Origin: Sneathiella sp.
GTDB taxonomy: Bacteria > Pseudomonadota > Alphaproteobacteria > Sneathiellales > Sneathiellaceae
NCBI GenBank assembly: GCA_016765515.1
Contig: JAESPT010000464.1
Coordinates: 1 to 7,696 of the forward strand
Reading direction: 5' to 3'
DNA length: 7,696 nt
Position 1 is the first letter of the stretch. Every line of letters starts with the position of its first letter. Below are positions 1 through 6,357 of this stretch, piece after piece. The notes beneath the pieces were generated by a model, which saw only the letters and a list, made by a program, of their open reading frames with translations, did no database searches and had not been told where the DNA came from. A program made the translations under genes and the position numbers.

Positions 1-2
1 CA

Positions 3-140
3 ATCGCCAATGATTTCGCCGTTGGGGAGGCTGACGTCCAGGTGACCATGAGAGCCTTTTGCGCGGCAAGCGGTGAGATCACGGATCTTGTAACCCTCCG
101 CGCTCTTCAAGGGCTCGCCCCCAAGGCCAACCTTGACTAA
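3..140 (+). CDS. 3' end of an unidentified protein gene (partial)
   Basis: This is the last 45 codons of a frame that is open from the left window edge to a TAA at 138-140. The visible residues run from IANDFAVGEADVQV to LVTLRALQGLAPKANLD. I do not recognise the family: there is no complete domain or membrane segment. The frame shows the G-rich first codon position expected of a real gene, and its stop is followed by an ordinary spacer of 93 bp before the next gene. The opposite strand is also open in the codon-aligned frame over the same bases, but it has no ATG, GTG or TTG start near its beginning, so the + strand is preferred. From its neighbours it could belong to the same catabolic cluster as the two flavoenzymes downstream, but nothing in the fragment proves this. 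Confidence 0.6.
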   Translation: MANDFAVGEADVQVTMRAFCAASGEITDLVTLRALQGLAPKANLD

Positions 141-160
141 GTGACAAGAGAAGATAAAGT
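133..160 (+). promoter_or_regulatory. possible promoter for the nitronate monooxygenase gene
   Basis: A good -35 match, TTGACT (133-138), overlaps the end of the upstream gene. It is followed after 16 bp by TAAAGT (155-160), a mediocre -10. A second AT-rich -10-like word, TATAAA (174-179), lies downstream but lacks a partner at the right distance. The genes may instead be read through from upstream. This is a weak sequence match only. Confidence 0.25.
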
Positions 161-233
161 TATCCGAAATAAATATAAAGATTGATGGATACGGGGCTTA
201 AGCCTGGAACATCAACAATAGAAAGGTCGCACT

Positions 234-1160
234 ATGTCCCTCCCCCAATCCATTCGAAACCGCTTAAAATTGCCGGCTATTGCGGCCCCGATGTTTCTTG
301 TGTCTGGCCCTGAATTGGTTATCGCAACGTGCAAATCAGGTGTTATCGGTTCTTTTCCGGCAATGAATGCACGAACAAGCGCCGAATTTGCGGATTGGAT
401 GAAACAGATTGAGGCCGCAACCGGACCCGAGACAGCCCCCTATGCGGTTAATTTTCCGCTCTCCCGCATGAAGGGCGGCGGGCTTGATGCTTATCTGGAG
501 ATTTGCCGCGACTATAAAACACCGATCATAATTACCAGTGTTGGCAGTCCAAAAGCCATCGTTCCAATCGTTCATGACTGGGGCGGCTTGGTGTTTCATG
601 ATGTCACCACAGTTCATCATGCCAAGAAAGCGGCTGATGCTGGGGCCGATGGTTTGATTTTAGTGTGTGCTGGCGCGGGCGGACATGGCGGCGCGGCGAC
701 ACCTTTCGCATTGGTGGAACAAGTCCGCAGCTTTTTTGACGGAACCATTATCGTCGCCGGTGCCATTTCCACCGGGCGCGCCATTCGCGCGGCAGAAATA
801 TTAGGGGCAGATCTTGCGTATCTTGGCACGCGCTTTATTGCGACGACGGAAGCCATGGCCGAAGACGCTTATAAGGATATGATCCTCTCAGAGGAAACCA
901 GCGATATTGTCTATACCAACGCCATCAGCGGACTACCTGCAAACTTCATGCGCTCGTCGTTAGAGACTGTCGGTCTGGACGCGGACAATCTGCCTGAACC
1001 TCATGGTCCTTTCCAACCCAACCTCCCCGGCGGTATCACTGCCTGGAAATCCGTGTGGAGCGCGGGACAAGGGGTTGGCCTCATTGATCATTCCCCAACA
1101 ACGGCTGAGCTTGTCGATCAACTCATCTCAGAATATCAAGCAGCTCGCGAAACACTATAA
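234..1160 (+). CDS. nitronate monooxygenase / 2-nitropropane dioxygenase-like FMN flavoprotein
   Basis: This is a 308-residue TIM-barrel flavoprotein of the NMO / 2-nitropropane dioxygenase family, about the usual length. Visible family signatures are the N-terminal LPAIAAPMFLVSG (13-25), the CAGAGGHGG segment (145-153) with the conserved histidine H151, the phosphate-binding-type AGAISTGR (175-182), and GTRF (198-201). Family members use FMN to oxidise alkyl nitronates to carbonyls and nitrite. Some proteins of this fold (for example Pseudomonas aeruginosa PA1024) were later shown to be NADH:quinone reductases, so the substrate is uncertain. There is no signal peptide or membrane helix, so it should be cytosolic. 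The ATG is supported by GAAAGG at 221-226, seven bases upstream. It lies 29 bp before an acyl-CoA dehydrogenase-like gene and is probably co-transcribed with it, which suggests a role in catabolism or detoxification. Confidence 0.88.
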   Translation: MSLPQSIRNRLKLPAIAAPMFLVSGPELVIATCKSGVIGSFPAMNARTSAEFADWMKQIEAATGPETAPYAVNFPLSRMKGGGLDAYLEICRDYKTPIIITSVGSPKAIVPIVHDWGGLVFHDVTTVHHAKKAADAGADGLILVCAGAGGHGGAATPFALVEQVRSFFDGTIIVAGAISTGRAIRAAEILGADLAYLGTRFIATTEAMAEDAYKDMILSEETSDIVYTNAISGLPANFMRSSLETVGLDADNLPEPHGPFQPNLPGGITAWKSVWSAGQGVGLIDHSPTTAELVDQLISEYQAARETL

Positions 1161-1189
1161 GGCGCCACCGGAGTAGAGGATTATTCGAC

Positions 1190-2320
1190 ATGACGATAAC
1201 CGCCCCTAAAGAAGCGGACATATTAGGCAGGGTAAAAGACTTTGCGCTCACCCATATCACGCCGCGTCGTCATGAATTGATCACGGCGACTGAATTCCCC
1301 AAGGACTTGTGGGAAGCGTTTTCAGAAAGCGGGCTAGCCGGATTATCGGTCCCTGAGGAACATGGTGGATATGAAGCCAGCTATCAGACCCTATCCACCG
1401 CCGCCCATCTCCTTAATCTCTATGGCGGTGTGCCCGGTGTGACAATGGTATTTATGGCTCATTGGCAATTTACCAAATTGCATATTGTTGGCGACGCTTC
1501 CCCGGCAATGCAGCGACAGCTTCTCCCTCTAATTAAGGATGGAAAGACAACTCTTTGTGTTGCAATTTCGGAACCAGGCGCAGGGGCTCATCCCAAACAT
1601 CTTAAAACCACAGCACAACGAAACGGGGATGAATTCATTCTCAATGGCGAAAAGACTTATCTGACCAACGGCCCCCTTGCCGATTTCTTTATTGTTTTAG
1701 CCATAACCGAAGAGAAAAAGGGTCGAAAGGCTTTCAGTGCCATTCTCGTACCTGCTGATACAAACGGCTTTCAACGGACTGACGGCGTTACAATCGACTT
1801 CCTGCATCCGTGTCCCCACGGCGGTATCAAACTTGAAAACTGTCGAGTACCCGTGACTAATCTTATCGGTATTGAAGGGGACGCCTTTGAACGGACATCC
1901 CTTCGCATGCGGGCAATCGAAGATGCTGCGGGAGCCGCGGGCCAGGTTGGTTCTTTTTCTCGATTGCTCGACGATATTACCCCTGCCCTTTCAGTTGAAC
2001 ATGCTACCGAGTTGGGGAGTATATCCACTCAGATTCTGGCTCTCGATGTCGTTGCCAGAAAACTGGCAAAATTAGCGGATATCACTGGAAATGACGTACA
2101 AACACTATTGGAATTACAGTTAGGATTTCGACAGATTAGCAGGTCCTGCGACGACACATTGCAAAAGCTATTGGAATCTGTCTCCGAAGAATTTAAGCCG
2201 GAAACAACTCTTCTCGCGCGCGATATTACCAAATTTCAGAGCATTGCCAATAATGCCAGTCAAGCAAGGCTCGCAAAAATTGGATTAGAGGCCCTGAAAG
2301 AATCGGATGCACGACAATAG
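1190..2320 (+). CDS. acyl-CoA dehydrogenase family flavoprotein with an altered C-terminal active-site motif
   Basis: This 376-residue protein has the length of a typical acyl-CoA dehydrogenase (FAD enzyme of alpha,beta-desaturation of acyl thioesters). The N-terminal helical domain spans about 1-120 with GLAGLSVPEEHGG (48-60). The beta domain carries the flavin/substrate signature CVAISEPGAGA (123-133) and LNGEKTYLTNG (151-161). The C-terminal helical domain (about 232-376) is divergent. ARDITKFQSIANNASQAR (343-360) aligns with the family's RD.K..QIYEGTSEIR, but the catalytic Glu of the YEGT motif is replaced by Asn (IANN). At the alternative catalytic position used by isovaleryl-CoA dehydrogenase, RAIEDAAGAAG (241-251) has a Glu, E244, that is offset from the expected residue. 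The protein may therefore use another base, have a different reaction, or be inactive as a desaturase. The ATG is preceded by AGAGGA (1175-1180). It is downstream of the NMO-like gene with a 29-bp gap. Confidence 0.85.
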   Translation: MTITAPKEADILGRVKDFALTHITPRRHELITATEFPKDLWEAFSESGLAGLSVPEEHGGYEASYQTLSTAAHLLNLYGGVPGVTMVFMAHWQFTKLHIVGDASPAMQRQLLPLIKDGKTTLCVAISEPGAGAHPKHLKTTAQRNGDEFILNGEKTYLTNGPLADFFIVLAITEEKKGRKAFSAILVPADTNGFQRTDGVTIDFLHPCPHGGIKLENCRVPVTNLIGIEGDAFERTSLRMRAIEDAAGAAGQVGSFSRLLDDITPALSVEHATELGSISTQILALDVVARKLAKLADITGNDVQTLLELQLGFRQISRSCDDTLQKLLESVSEEFKPETTLLARDITKFQSIANNASQARLAKIGLEALKESDARQ

Positions 2321-2364
2321 TATTATTCAACCGCCAACATCGCCGCTAAAAGAAACAGTCAAAA

Positions 2365-2387
2365 CTGACCAAGATGTCAGCTTTTTT
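2365..2387 (+). terminator. probable intrinsic terminator of the NMO / acyl-CoA dehydrogenase unit
   Basis: The arms CTGAC (2365-2369) and GTCAG (2376-2380) enclose a 6-nt loop. They are followed by a C and six T (2382-2387). Four A (2361-2364) on the 5' side can pair with the T-run across the single C bulge. It sits 45 bp after the acyl-CoA dehydrogenase stop. The stem is short and only moderately GC-rich, so the position and the T-run carry much of the case. Confidence 0.55.
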
Positions 2388-2433
2388 GAAATATGTTAAT
2401 GGTTCCAGTAACTTCCCATATCCCATGTCATTG

Positions 2434-2463
2434 TTGATAAAACGGAATAATCCGAACTAGAAA
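2434..2463 (+). promoter_or_regulatory. possible promoter of the hybrid kinase gene
   Basis: TTGATA (2434-2439, five of six to the -35 consensus) is followed after 18 bp by TAGAAA (2458-2463, four of six to the -10). Between them lies the small inverted repeat CGGA-ATAA-TCCG (2443-2454). This would give a leader of about 75-80 nt before the ATG at 2548. It is a weak match in an AT-rich spacer; TATATT (2480-2485) is an alternative -10 without a good -35. Confidence 0.25.
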
Positions 2464-2503
2464 ATAAACAATCGCCATTTATATTAGTAAGTTGTAAGAA
2501 TAA

Positions 2504-2522
2504 AACCACCGGATTAGTGGTT
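2504..2522. repeat. 6-bp inverted repeat upstream of the kinase gene
   Basis: AACCAC (2504-2509) and GTGGTT (2517-2522) form perfect arms around a 7-nt spacer, ending 25 bp before the kinase start codon. It could be an operator half-site pair or an mRNA hairpin close to the ribosome entry site. It could also be chance in this AT-rich leader. Confidence 0.35.
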
Positions 2523-2547
2523 AATTTCTTAGTAGTAGTATTTAAGT

Positions 2548-5500
2548 ATGATCGATAGGCATAGCCTGGACATTTCATCAGCAATATCTGATATTGAAAA
2601 AAAACGCCAAAAAGGATTTTCAACTCTTGGCGCAATAGTTGCTGGAATAACAAGTGGTTTCCATATTGCAGGGACTGCCATTTTTTCGCTCAAGCCCTTT
2701 GCTGACAATCTACAAATTCTTGCCCAATATTCAGAAAAGACGCTGTTTCCTGACAGTGACGCGTTTTTACGGGCTGTATCGAATGCTTATGCGTCAAAAT
2801 CCTTTTTAGACGACACCGTCTGGCATAGCTGTGTCAAGGCGACAAATCAGGGGCAAGACATTAATTTTGTCGGACGCATGATATACGACAGCAAACAGAT
2901 TCCCCTTGGTTATTTAATCCTCTGGAATAACCACCCAATTGAACTTGATACTCTTGCGCTAAATTTTCTGTCCCTTATTGGATTGAGTATCGACACTCAC
3001 TTCGAGAAATATGGAAGCTATGATGGGAGGACAGATCTTTCTGAAGCATTTGAAGCAATTGATGACGGCATAATCGTTTACGATCAAGATGATTATGTGG
3101 TTGCTTACAATGGCAAACAACAAGAATTGTTTCCCTCATTTGCAAGTCATCTAAAAATTGGAGTTGCTTACGAAGAATTATTAAGAAAACAATCTGATGT
3201 CGGGCAGATTTCCAAGGCTATCGGGCGAGAAGAAGAATGGATACAAGAGAGAAAATCTCTCCTCAAAAAACATAACTACTCAACCGAACAGGAGTTTGAG
3301 AACGGACGCACCATGAGACTTACTCACTACCGTACCCAATCAGGCGGTAGTGTAGCTGTTCGTACAGATATAACTGAGCTGGTTCAAGCCAAACGGCAAT
3401 CAGCAAAAAATGAAAAACAGGTTCGGGCGGTACTGGAACTTAATCCCGATGCCATAATTGTTCAGGCTGATGGCGTTACAGTCTATGCCAATCAAAGAGC
3501 AATTGAGATATTTGCCGCAGATTCCGCAGAAGCCATCTTAAACGTGCCTGGTCTGAGTTTTGTACATCCGGATGAGAGAGATACAATTCTCAGATACCGT
3601 AACCGGATTATTTCTGGTGAAAATTCTTCACACAAATTCGAAACCCGGCATTTGCGCATGGATGGCACAGCATTTCATAGTGAAATGAACATCGGATCGG
3701 TAAGCTGGAAAGGACGCCCCGGGACCATTAATATAATCCGGGACATCACGGCTCGAAAAGAAGCAGAAGCCGCTATCCTGCGACAGGATGAAGAAATGAC
3801 GTTAGCCCAGCAATTGGGTTGCATAGGGCATTGGCGGTTGACATTAGCGACAAACAATCTGGAGTGGTCAGATGAGCTTTATAACATTTACGGTCTTGAT
3901 AAAGAAACGACAAACCTGACCGTAGATTTTGCTCACTCAAGGAAACCTCGTGAAGATGCTGCCAATTTTTCCAAAATGGTTGAAGGGTTCCTTAAAGGAA
4001 AGCGAGCAACCGACTTTGAGTATCGTATCATTCGCAGCGACGGTGAAATCAGAAACTTGCGCGGTAGTATCAAGCCTGACTATGACAATGACGGAAATGT
4101 AATCTCTGTTTTCGGCGTTTCTCAGGATGTAACCGCTCAAAAAGAGGTAGAGCGAGCCCGGGATGCCAGCAATGAACGATTTAAGGATTTGGCCGAGCTA
4201 GGTGCGGATTGGTTTTGGGAGATGGATGCAGAATTACGCTTTTCCTATTTTTCGGATCGCTTGCATCGGGTTACAGGGCAAAGTACAGATCGTTATATTG
4301 GGAAAACGCGCGAAGAAATAGGCCAGGGAACAATCAATGATGAACGCTGGATGCAACATTTGGAAGACTTAGGAAATCATCGCCCTTTCAAAAATTTCCG
4401 CTACACCCACTTCTCCGAAACGGGCCAGGAGTTTTTCTGGAAAATTTCAGGAAAACCAATTTTTTCCCAAAATGGAACTTTTCAAGGATATCGGGGCACG
4501 GGTACAGATATTACCGCCCAAACCCTTATGAAAGAAAAACTGAACCAATCTCAGAAAATGGAAGCGGTCGGCCAACTTACCGGAGGGGTTGCCCATGATT
4601 TCAATAATCTTCTCGGCGTTATTCAGGGCAATGCGGAACTTTTACTGGAAACGGCCGCTCACCTATCGAATAAGGAAAAAGGATTTCTGGAAGCCGTTAT
4701 AAAAGCCACCGGCCGCGGGGCGGAGCTCACGCAGAGTATGTTGGCATTTTCACGGAAACAGTCTCTTGTCCCTAAAACCATCTATCTGGATAAACAAATT
4801 CAGGATATGACGAAAATCCTCCAACGCACATTAGGACAGGCAATTTCTGTCAAGGTAACCCACCAGGATAATCTATGGGCCTGCACAGCTGATCCTGGAC
4901 AGGTGGAAAATGCTCTTCTCAATTTATCCCTGAATGCGCGCGATGCCATGCCTGATGGCGGTACGTTATCCATCGAGACAAGTAATGTGTATCTTGATGA
5001 TGAATATACAGAAGCCCTGACGGGACTGATCCCAGGCAGATATTTATTGTTAGCCGTCAGCGACACCGGCACAGGTATTTCCACCAAAGATCTGGAACAT
5101 GTTTTTGAACCCTTCTTTACCACAAAAGACGTTGGAATGGGGACAGGACTAGGGTTAAGCATGGTTTATGGCTTTGCCAAACAATCCGGTGGCCACGCCA
5201 CTATATATTCTGAAATTGGGTATGGCACGACCGTAAAAATCTATTTGCCGCAAACGGATCACCTGGAAATAACACAGAAAAAAACGGCCCACTTGGATTT
5301 CAAGTCAGATGGTGAGGTAATTCTGGTGGTCGAAGATGATCCAGATATGAGATCTCTGACTGTCGCTTTGCTCACCAATATGGGATACACCGTCAAATCA
5401 GCTGAAAATGGCCCCTCAGCGCTTCTCGAACTAAAGAATATTCCACATCTGGACATCCTGTTAACGGATCTGGTTCTACCGGGCGGAATAAATGGTGTGG

Positions 5501-5682
5501 AACTTTCTCACAAAATCAAGGCACATATACCCACAGTAAAAATCCTGCTTATGTCTGGATATACAGAAAGTGCTTTTTCCAACAAGGATCTTAACAACGA
5601 GAATACCACCCTCCTGCAAAAGCCCTTCCGGCGCGCTGACCTGGCAGAAAAGCTCTTGCTGGTCTTAGACAAAGTTTCTTAA
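2548..5682 (+). CDS. soluble multi-PAS hybrid histidine kinase with C-terminal receiver
   Basis: This 1044-residue sensor kinase starts with a GAF-like domain (about 20-152). Four PAS-type sensor domains follow at about 163-280 (PAS_7-like), 285-408, 415-535 (PAS_3-like) and 540-660; several end in the typical DIT or DVT motif. The HisKA dimerisation domain (about 665-735) has GGVAHDFNNLLG with phosphoacceptor H683. The HATPase_c domain (about 780-900) has the N box LNARDAM (795-801), G1 DTGTGI (839-844), F box FEPFFTTK (853-860) and G2 GTGLGL (865-870). The receiver (about 922-1040) has the acidic cluster E929-D930-D931, phosphoacceptor D974, S1003 and K1025. All key catalytic residues are present. 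No clear transmembrane segment is seen, so it senses inside the cytoplasm. The ATG has no clear Shine-Dalgarno sequence, but the next in-frame Met (111) would destroy the GAF domain. The gene looks more AT-rich than the two upstream. No adjacent Hpt or response regulator gene is present, so its partner is unknown. Confidence 0.93.
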   Translation: MIDRHSLDISSAISDIEKKRQKGFSTLGAIVAGITSGFHIAGTAIFSLKPFADNLQILAQYSEKTLFPDSDAFLRAVSNAYASKSFLDDTVWHSCVKATNQGQDINFVGRMIYDSKQIPLGYLILWNNHPIELDTLALNFLSLIGLSIDTHFEKYGSYDGRTDLSEAFEAIDDGIIVYDQDDYVVAYNGKQQELFPSFASHLKIGVAYEELLRKQSDVGQISKAIGREEEWIQERKSLLKKHNYSTEQEFENGRTMRLTHYRTQSGGSVAVRTDITELVQAKRQSAKNEKQVRAVLELNPDAIIVQADGVTVYANQRAIEIFAADSAEAILNVPGLSFVHPDERDTILRYRNRIISGENSSHKFETRHLRMDGTAFHSEMNIGSVSWKGRPGTINIIRDITARKEAEAAILRQDEEMTLAQQLGCIGHWRLTLATNNLEWSDELYNIYGLDKETTNLTVDFAHSRKPREDAANFSKMVEGFLKGKRATDFEYRIIRSDGEIRNLRGSIKPDYDNDGNVISVFGVSQDVTAQKEVERARDASNERFKDLAELGADWFWEMDAELRFSYFSDRLHRVTGQSTDRYIGKTREEIGQGTINDERWMQHLEDLGNHRPFKNFRYTHFSETGQEFFWKISGKPIFSQNGTFQGYRGTGTDITAQTLMKEKLNQSQKMEAVGQLTGGVAHDFNNLLGVIQGNAELLLETAAHLSNKEKGFLEAVIKATGRGAELTQSMLAFSRKQSLVPKTIYLDKQIQDMTKILQRTLGQAISVKVTHQDNLWACTADPGQVENALLNLSLNARDAMPDGGTLSIETSNVYLDDEYTEALTGLIPGRYLLLAVSDTGTGISTKDLEHVFEPFFTTKDVGMGTGLGLSMVYGFAKQSGGHATIYSEIGYGTTVKIYLPQTDHLEITQKKTAHLDFKSDGEVILVVEDDPDMRSLTVALLTNMGYTVKSAENGPSALLELKNIPHLDILLTDLVLPGGINGVELSHKIKAHIPTVKILLMSGYTESAFSNKDLNNENTTLLQKPFRRADLAEKLLLVLDKVS

Positions 5683-5697
5683 ATTCATCCCTGAATT
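5682..5697. repeat. 6-bp hairpin at the kinase stop codon
   Basis: AATTCA (5682-5687) and TGAATT (5692-5697) flank the loop TCCC and begin at the last base of the TAA stop. There is no T-run after it, so it is not a standard intrinsic terminator. It could protect the mRNA 3' end, or be chance. Confidence 0.35.
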
Positions 5698-5803
5698 GCC
5701 GTAATCCAGTAGAGTTTAACCCCGAAGGATCAAAGGGTGCTTTTGTTGTGCCGGATTATTCTGCGTAAACTGTCGTCATAAGAATACCCAACGCTTAATT
5801 CAA

Positions 5804-5830
5804 TTTACCAATAATTTTCTAATGTATAAA
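5804..5830 (+). promoter_or_regulatory. possible promoter of the candidate small RNA
   Basis: TATAAA (5825-5830) preceded by TG at 5823-5824 resembles a -10 element. TTTACC (5804-5809, four of six to the -35) lies 15 bp upstream, a short spacing. Transcription would begin near 5837. The evidence is weak alone but gains from the structured sequence and terminator immediately downstream. Confidence 0.22.
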
Positions 5831-5836
5831 AGAGTA

Positions 5837-5941
5837 CCCTTGCACACTCAGAAACGGGCGCATTGCATTAGAGACAGCAAGAAAAGCGCCGCCGAAAGAC
5901 AGCCACAGTGAAATTCATTTGATGGCCGGCTTCGGTTTTTT
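5837..5941 (+). ncRNA. candidate small structured RNA
   Basis: About 105 nt lie between a -10-like TATAAA and a T6 run and can fold into two hairpins. Hairpin 1 has outer arms GGCGC (5857-5861) and GCGCC (5886-5890) and inner arms TTGC (5863-5866) and GCAA (5877-5880), with a 10-nt loop. Hairpin 2 is the terminator-like CCGAA/TTCGG structure. The only start codon of note gives a 29-residue peptide (5822-5911) with no ribosome binding site, so an RNA product is more likely than a peptide. I recognise no known RNA family. It could instead be the 3' UTR of the kinase mRNA. Confidence 0.3.
5892..5941 (+). terminator. possible intrinsic terminator
   Basis: The arms CCGAA (5892-5896) and TTCGG (5931-5935) close a structure with inner pairing GCC (5902-5904) / GGC (5924-5926) and are followed directly by six T (5936-5941). 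A compact alternative is CCG-GCTT-CGG (5926-5935) with G-T pairs extending into the T-run. Either could end the candidate small RNA, or the kinase transcript about 250 bp after its stop codon. Confidence 0.38.
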
Positions 5942-5996
5942 GCTGCCTAATAATGATCGATATGTTTCACAGCCATCTTTAAAAAATGGAAAATAA

Positions 5997-6061
5997 CCGG
6001 TGATGCGGTTTTTGAGCTTCGACTAAACAATACTGAGATACGTATACAATCGCACCACCGG
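5997..6061. repeat. 14-bp imperfect inverted repeat with 37-nt loop
   Basis: The arm CCGGTGATGCGGTT (5997-6010) is matched by AATCGCACCACCGG (6048-6061). The reverse complement of the second arm agrees with the first at 12 of 14 positions. As + strand RNA the two differences give one A-C mismatch and one G-U pair; as - strand RNA they give one G-U and one A-C, so both transcripts could fold. The loop is 6011-6047. The element could be an RNA hairpin, a REP-like intergenic palindrome or a mobile element remnant. Confidence 0.6.
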
Positions 6062-6108
6062 CCAAGTCTGGTACTCGAACAGGTTGGTCGCGCGCTTTTT
6101 GAAGTGAC

Positions 6109-6150
6109 GTGCTTTCGGACGAATAATCGGTGTCCATTTTTTGAAAGCAC
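6109..6150. repeat. compound hairpin, 8 + 4 bp
   Basis: The perfect 8-bp arms GTGCTTTC (6109-6116) and GAAAGCAC (6143-6150) enclose a second stem, GGAC (6117-6120) / GTCC (6132-6135), with an 11-nt loop and a 7-nt bulge on the 3' side. AAGTG (6102-6106) can also pair with CACTT (6148-6152), giving an alternative fold. TTGGTCG occurs as a direct repeat at 6084-6090 and 6151-6157, bracketing the structure. Confidence 0.5.
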
Positions 6151-6282
6151 TTGGTCGAGACAGGCTTACACATCCATTGCAACTGCTGCCGCTCTCCGGG
6201 TTTCCCCTAACGGAAGACTCATTATTACAAATCCGATTGGATTGCAGATCCGGTGAAAAAAAGGAAAAATGCCCCTGCCTAC

Positions 6283-6301
6283 AGGTGTCTCTGACACACC
6301 T
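6283..6301. repeat. 6-bp hairpin overlapping the 18-bp palindrome
   Basis: AGGTGT (6283-6288) and ACACCT (6296-6301) flank a 7-nt loop. Its right arm shares three bases with the palindrome at 6299-6316, so in RNA the two structures would be mutually exclusive near the junction. It may be a second operator half or part of a switchable leader. Confidence 0.35.
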
Positions 6302-6316
6302 CTCATGCATGAGAGG
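6299..6316. promoter_or_regulatory. perfect 18-bp palindrome, candidate operator
   Basis: CCTCTCATGCATGAGAGG is a perfect dyad with no central spacer, about 135 bp upstream of the DUF2804 start codon. The length, symmetry and the CT-N12-AG pattern (6300-6315) resemble sites bound by dimeric regulators such as LuxR-family proteins, but no regulator gene is adjacent to support an assignment. An AT-rich -10-like stretch follows at once (TTATATAGG, about 6318-6326) and another at 6358-6369, so it could act as a repressor or activator site. Confidence 0.45.
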
Positions 6317-6357
6317 ATTATATAGGAATGCGACACTGCCCGTTCAAGGGGTAAGAT

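Larger units (their letters stand above)
5957..6256 (+). pseudogene. 99-codon open frame without a start; possible gene remnant
   Basis: This frame is open from just after a TGA at 5954-5956 to a TGA at 6254-6256 and contains no ATG; the only usual alternative start I noted is a GTG at 6104. The reading includes GDAVFELRLNNTEIRIQ and, near the end, RVSPNGRLIITNPIGLQIR, which look protein-like but match no family I recognise. No ribosome binding site is present. It overlaps two large inverted repeats, which argues against active coding. It could be a decayed gene fragment or chance, since other frames over the same bases are also long. Confidence 0.2.

Noticed and set aside
1..194. Open - strand frame antisense to the first partial gene
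   Set aside because: It reads well near the window edge but has no ATG, GTG or TTG start near its beginning, and it is codon-aligned with the + strand frame, which explains its openness.
2571..2619. Hydrophobic stretch at kinase residues 24-48 as a transmembrane helix
   Set aside because: It contains polar and charged-type breaks and fits the first helix and strand of a GAF domain; no second helix or periplasmic segment follows.
5822..5911. 29-residue basic peptide frame starting MYKRVPLHTQK
   Set aside because: It has no ribosome binding site and no recognisable motif, and its ATG overlaps the candidate -10 of the proposed small RNA.
6031..6043. CTGAGAT motif suggesting a thiamine pyrophosphate riboswitch
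   Set aside because: The other conserved segments of that riboswitch are absent nearby and the motif lies in the loop of an inverted repeat.
6070..6090. TTCGA-like word on the - strand suggesting a tRNA T-arm
   Set aside because: The flanking bases do not form a five-pair T-stem and no acceptor, D or anticodon arm can be built around it.
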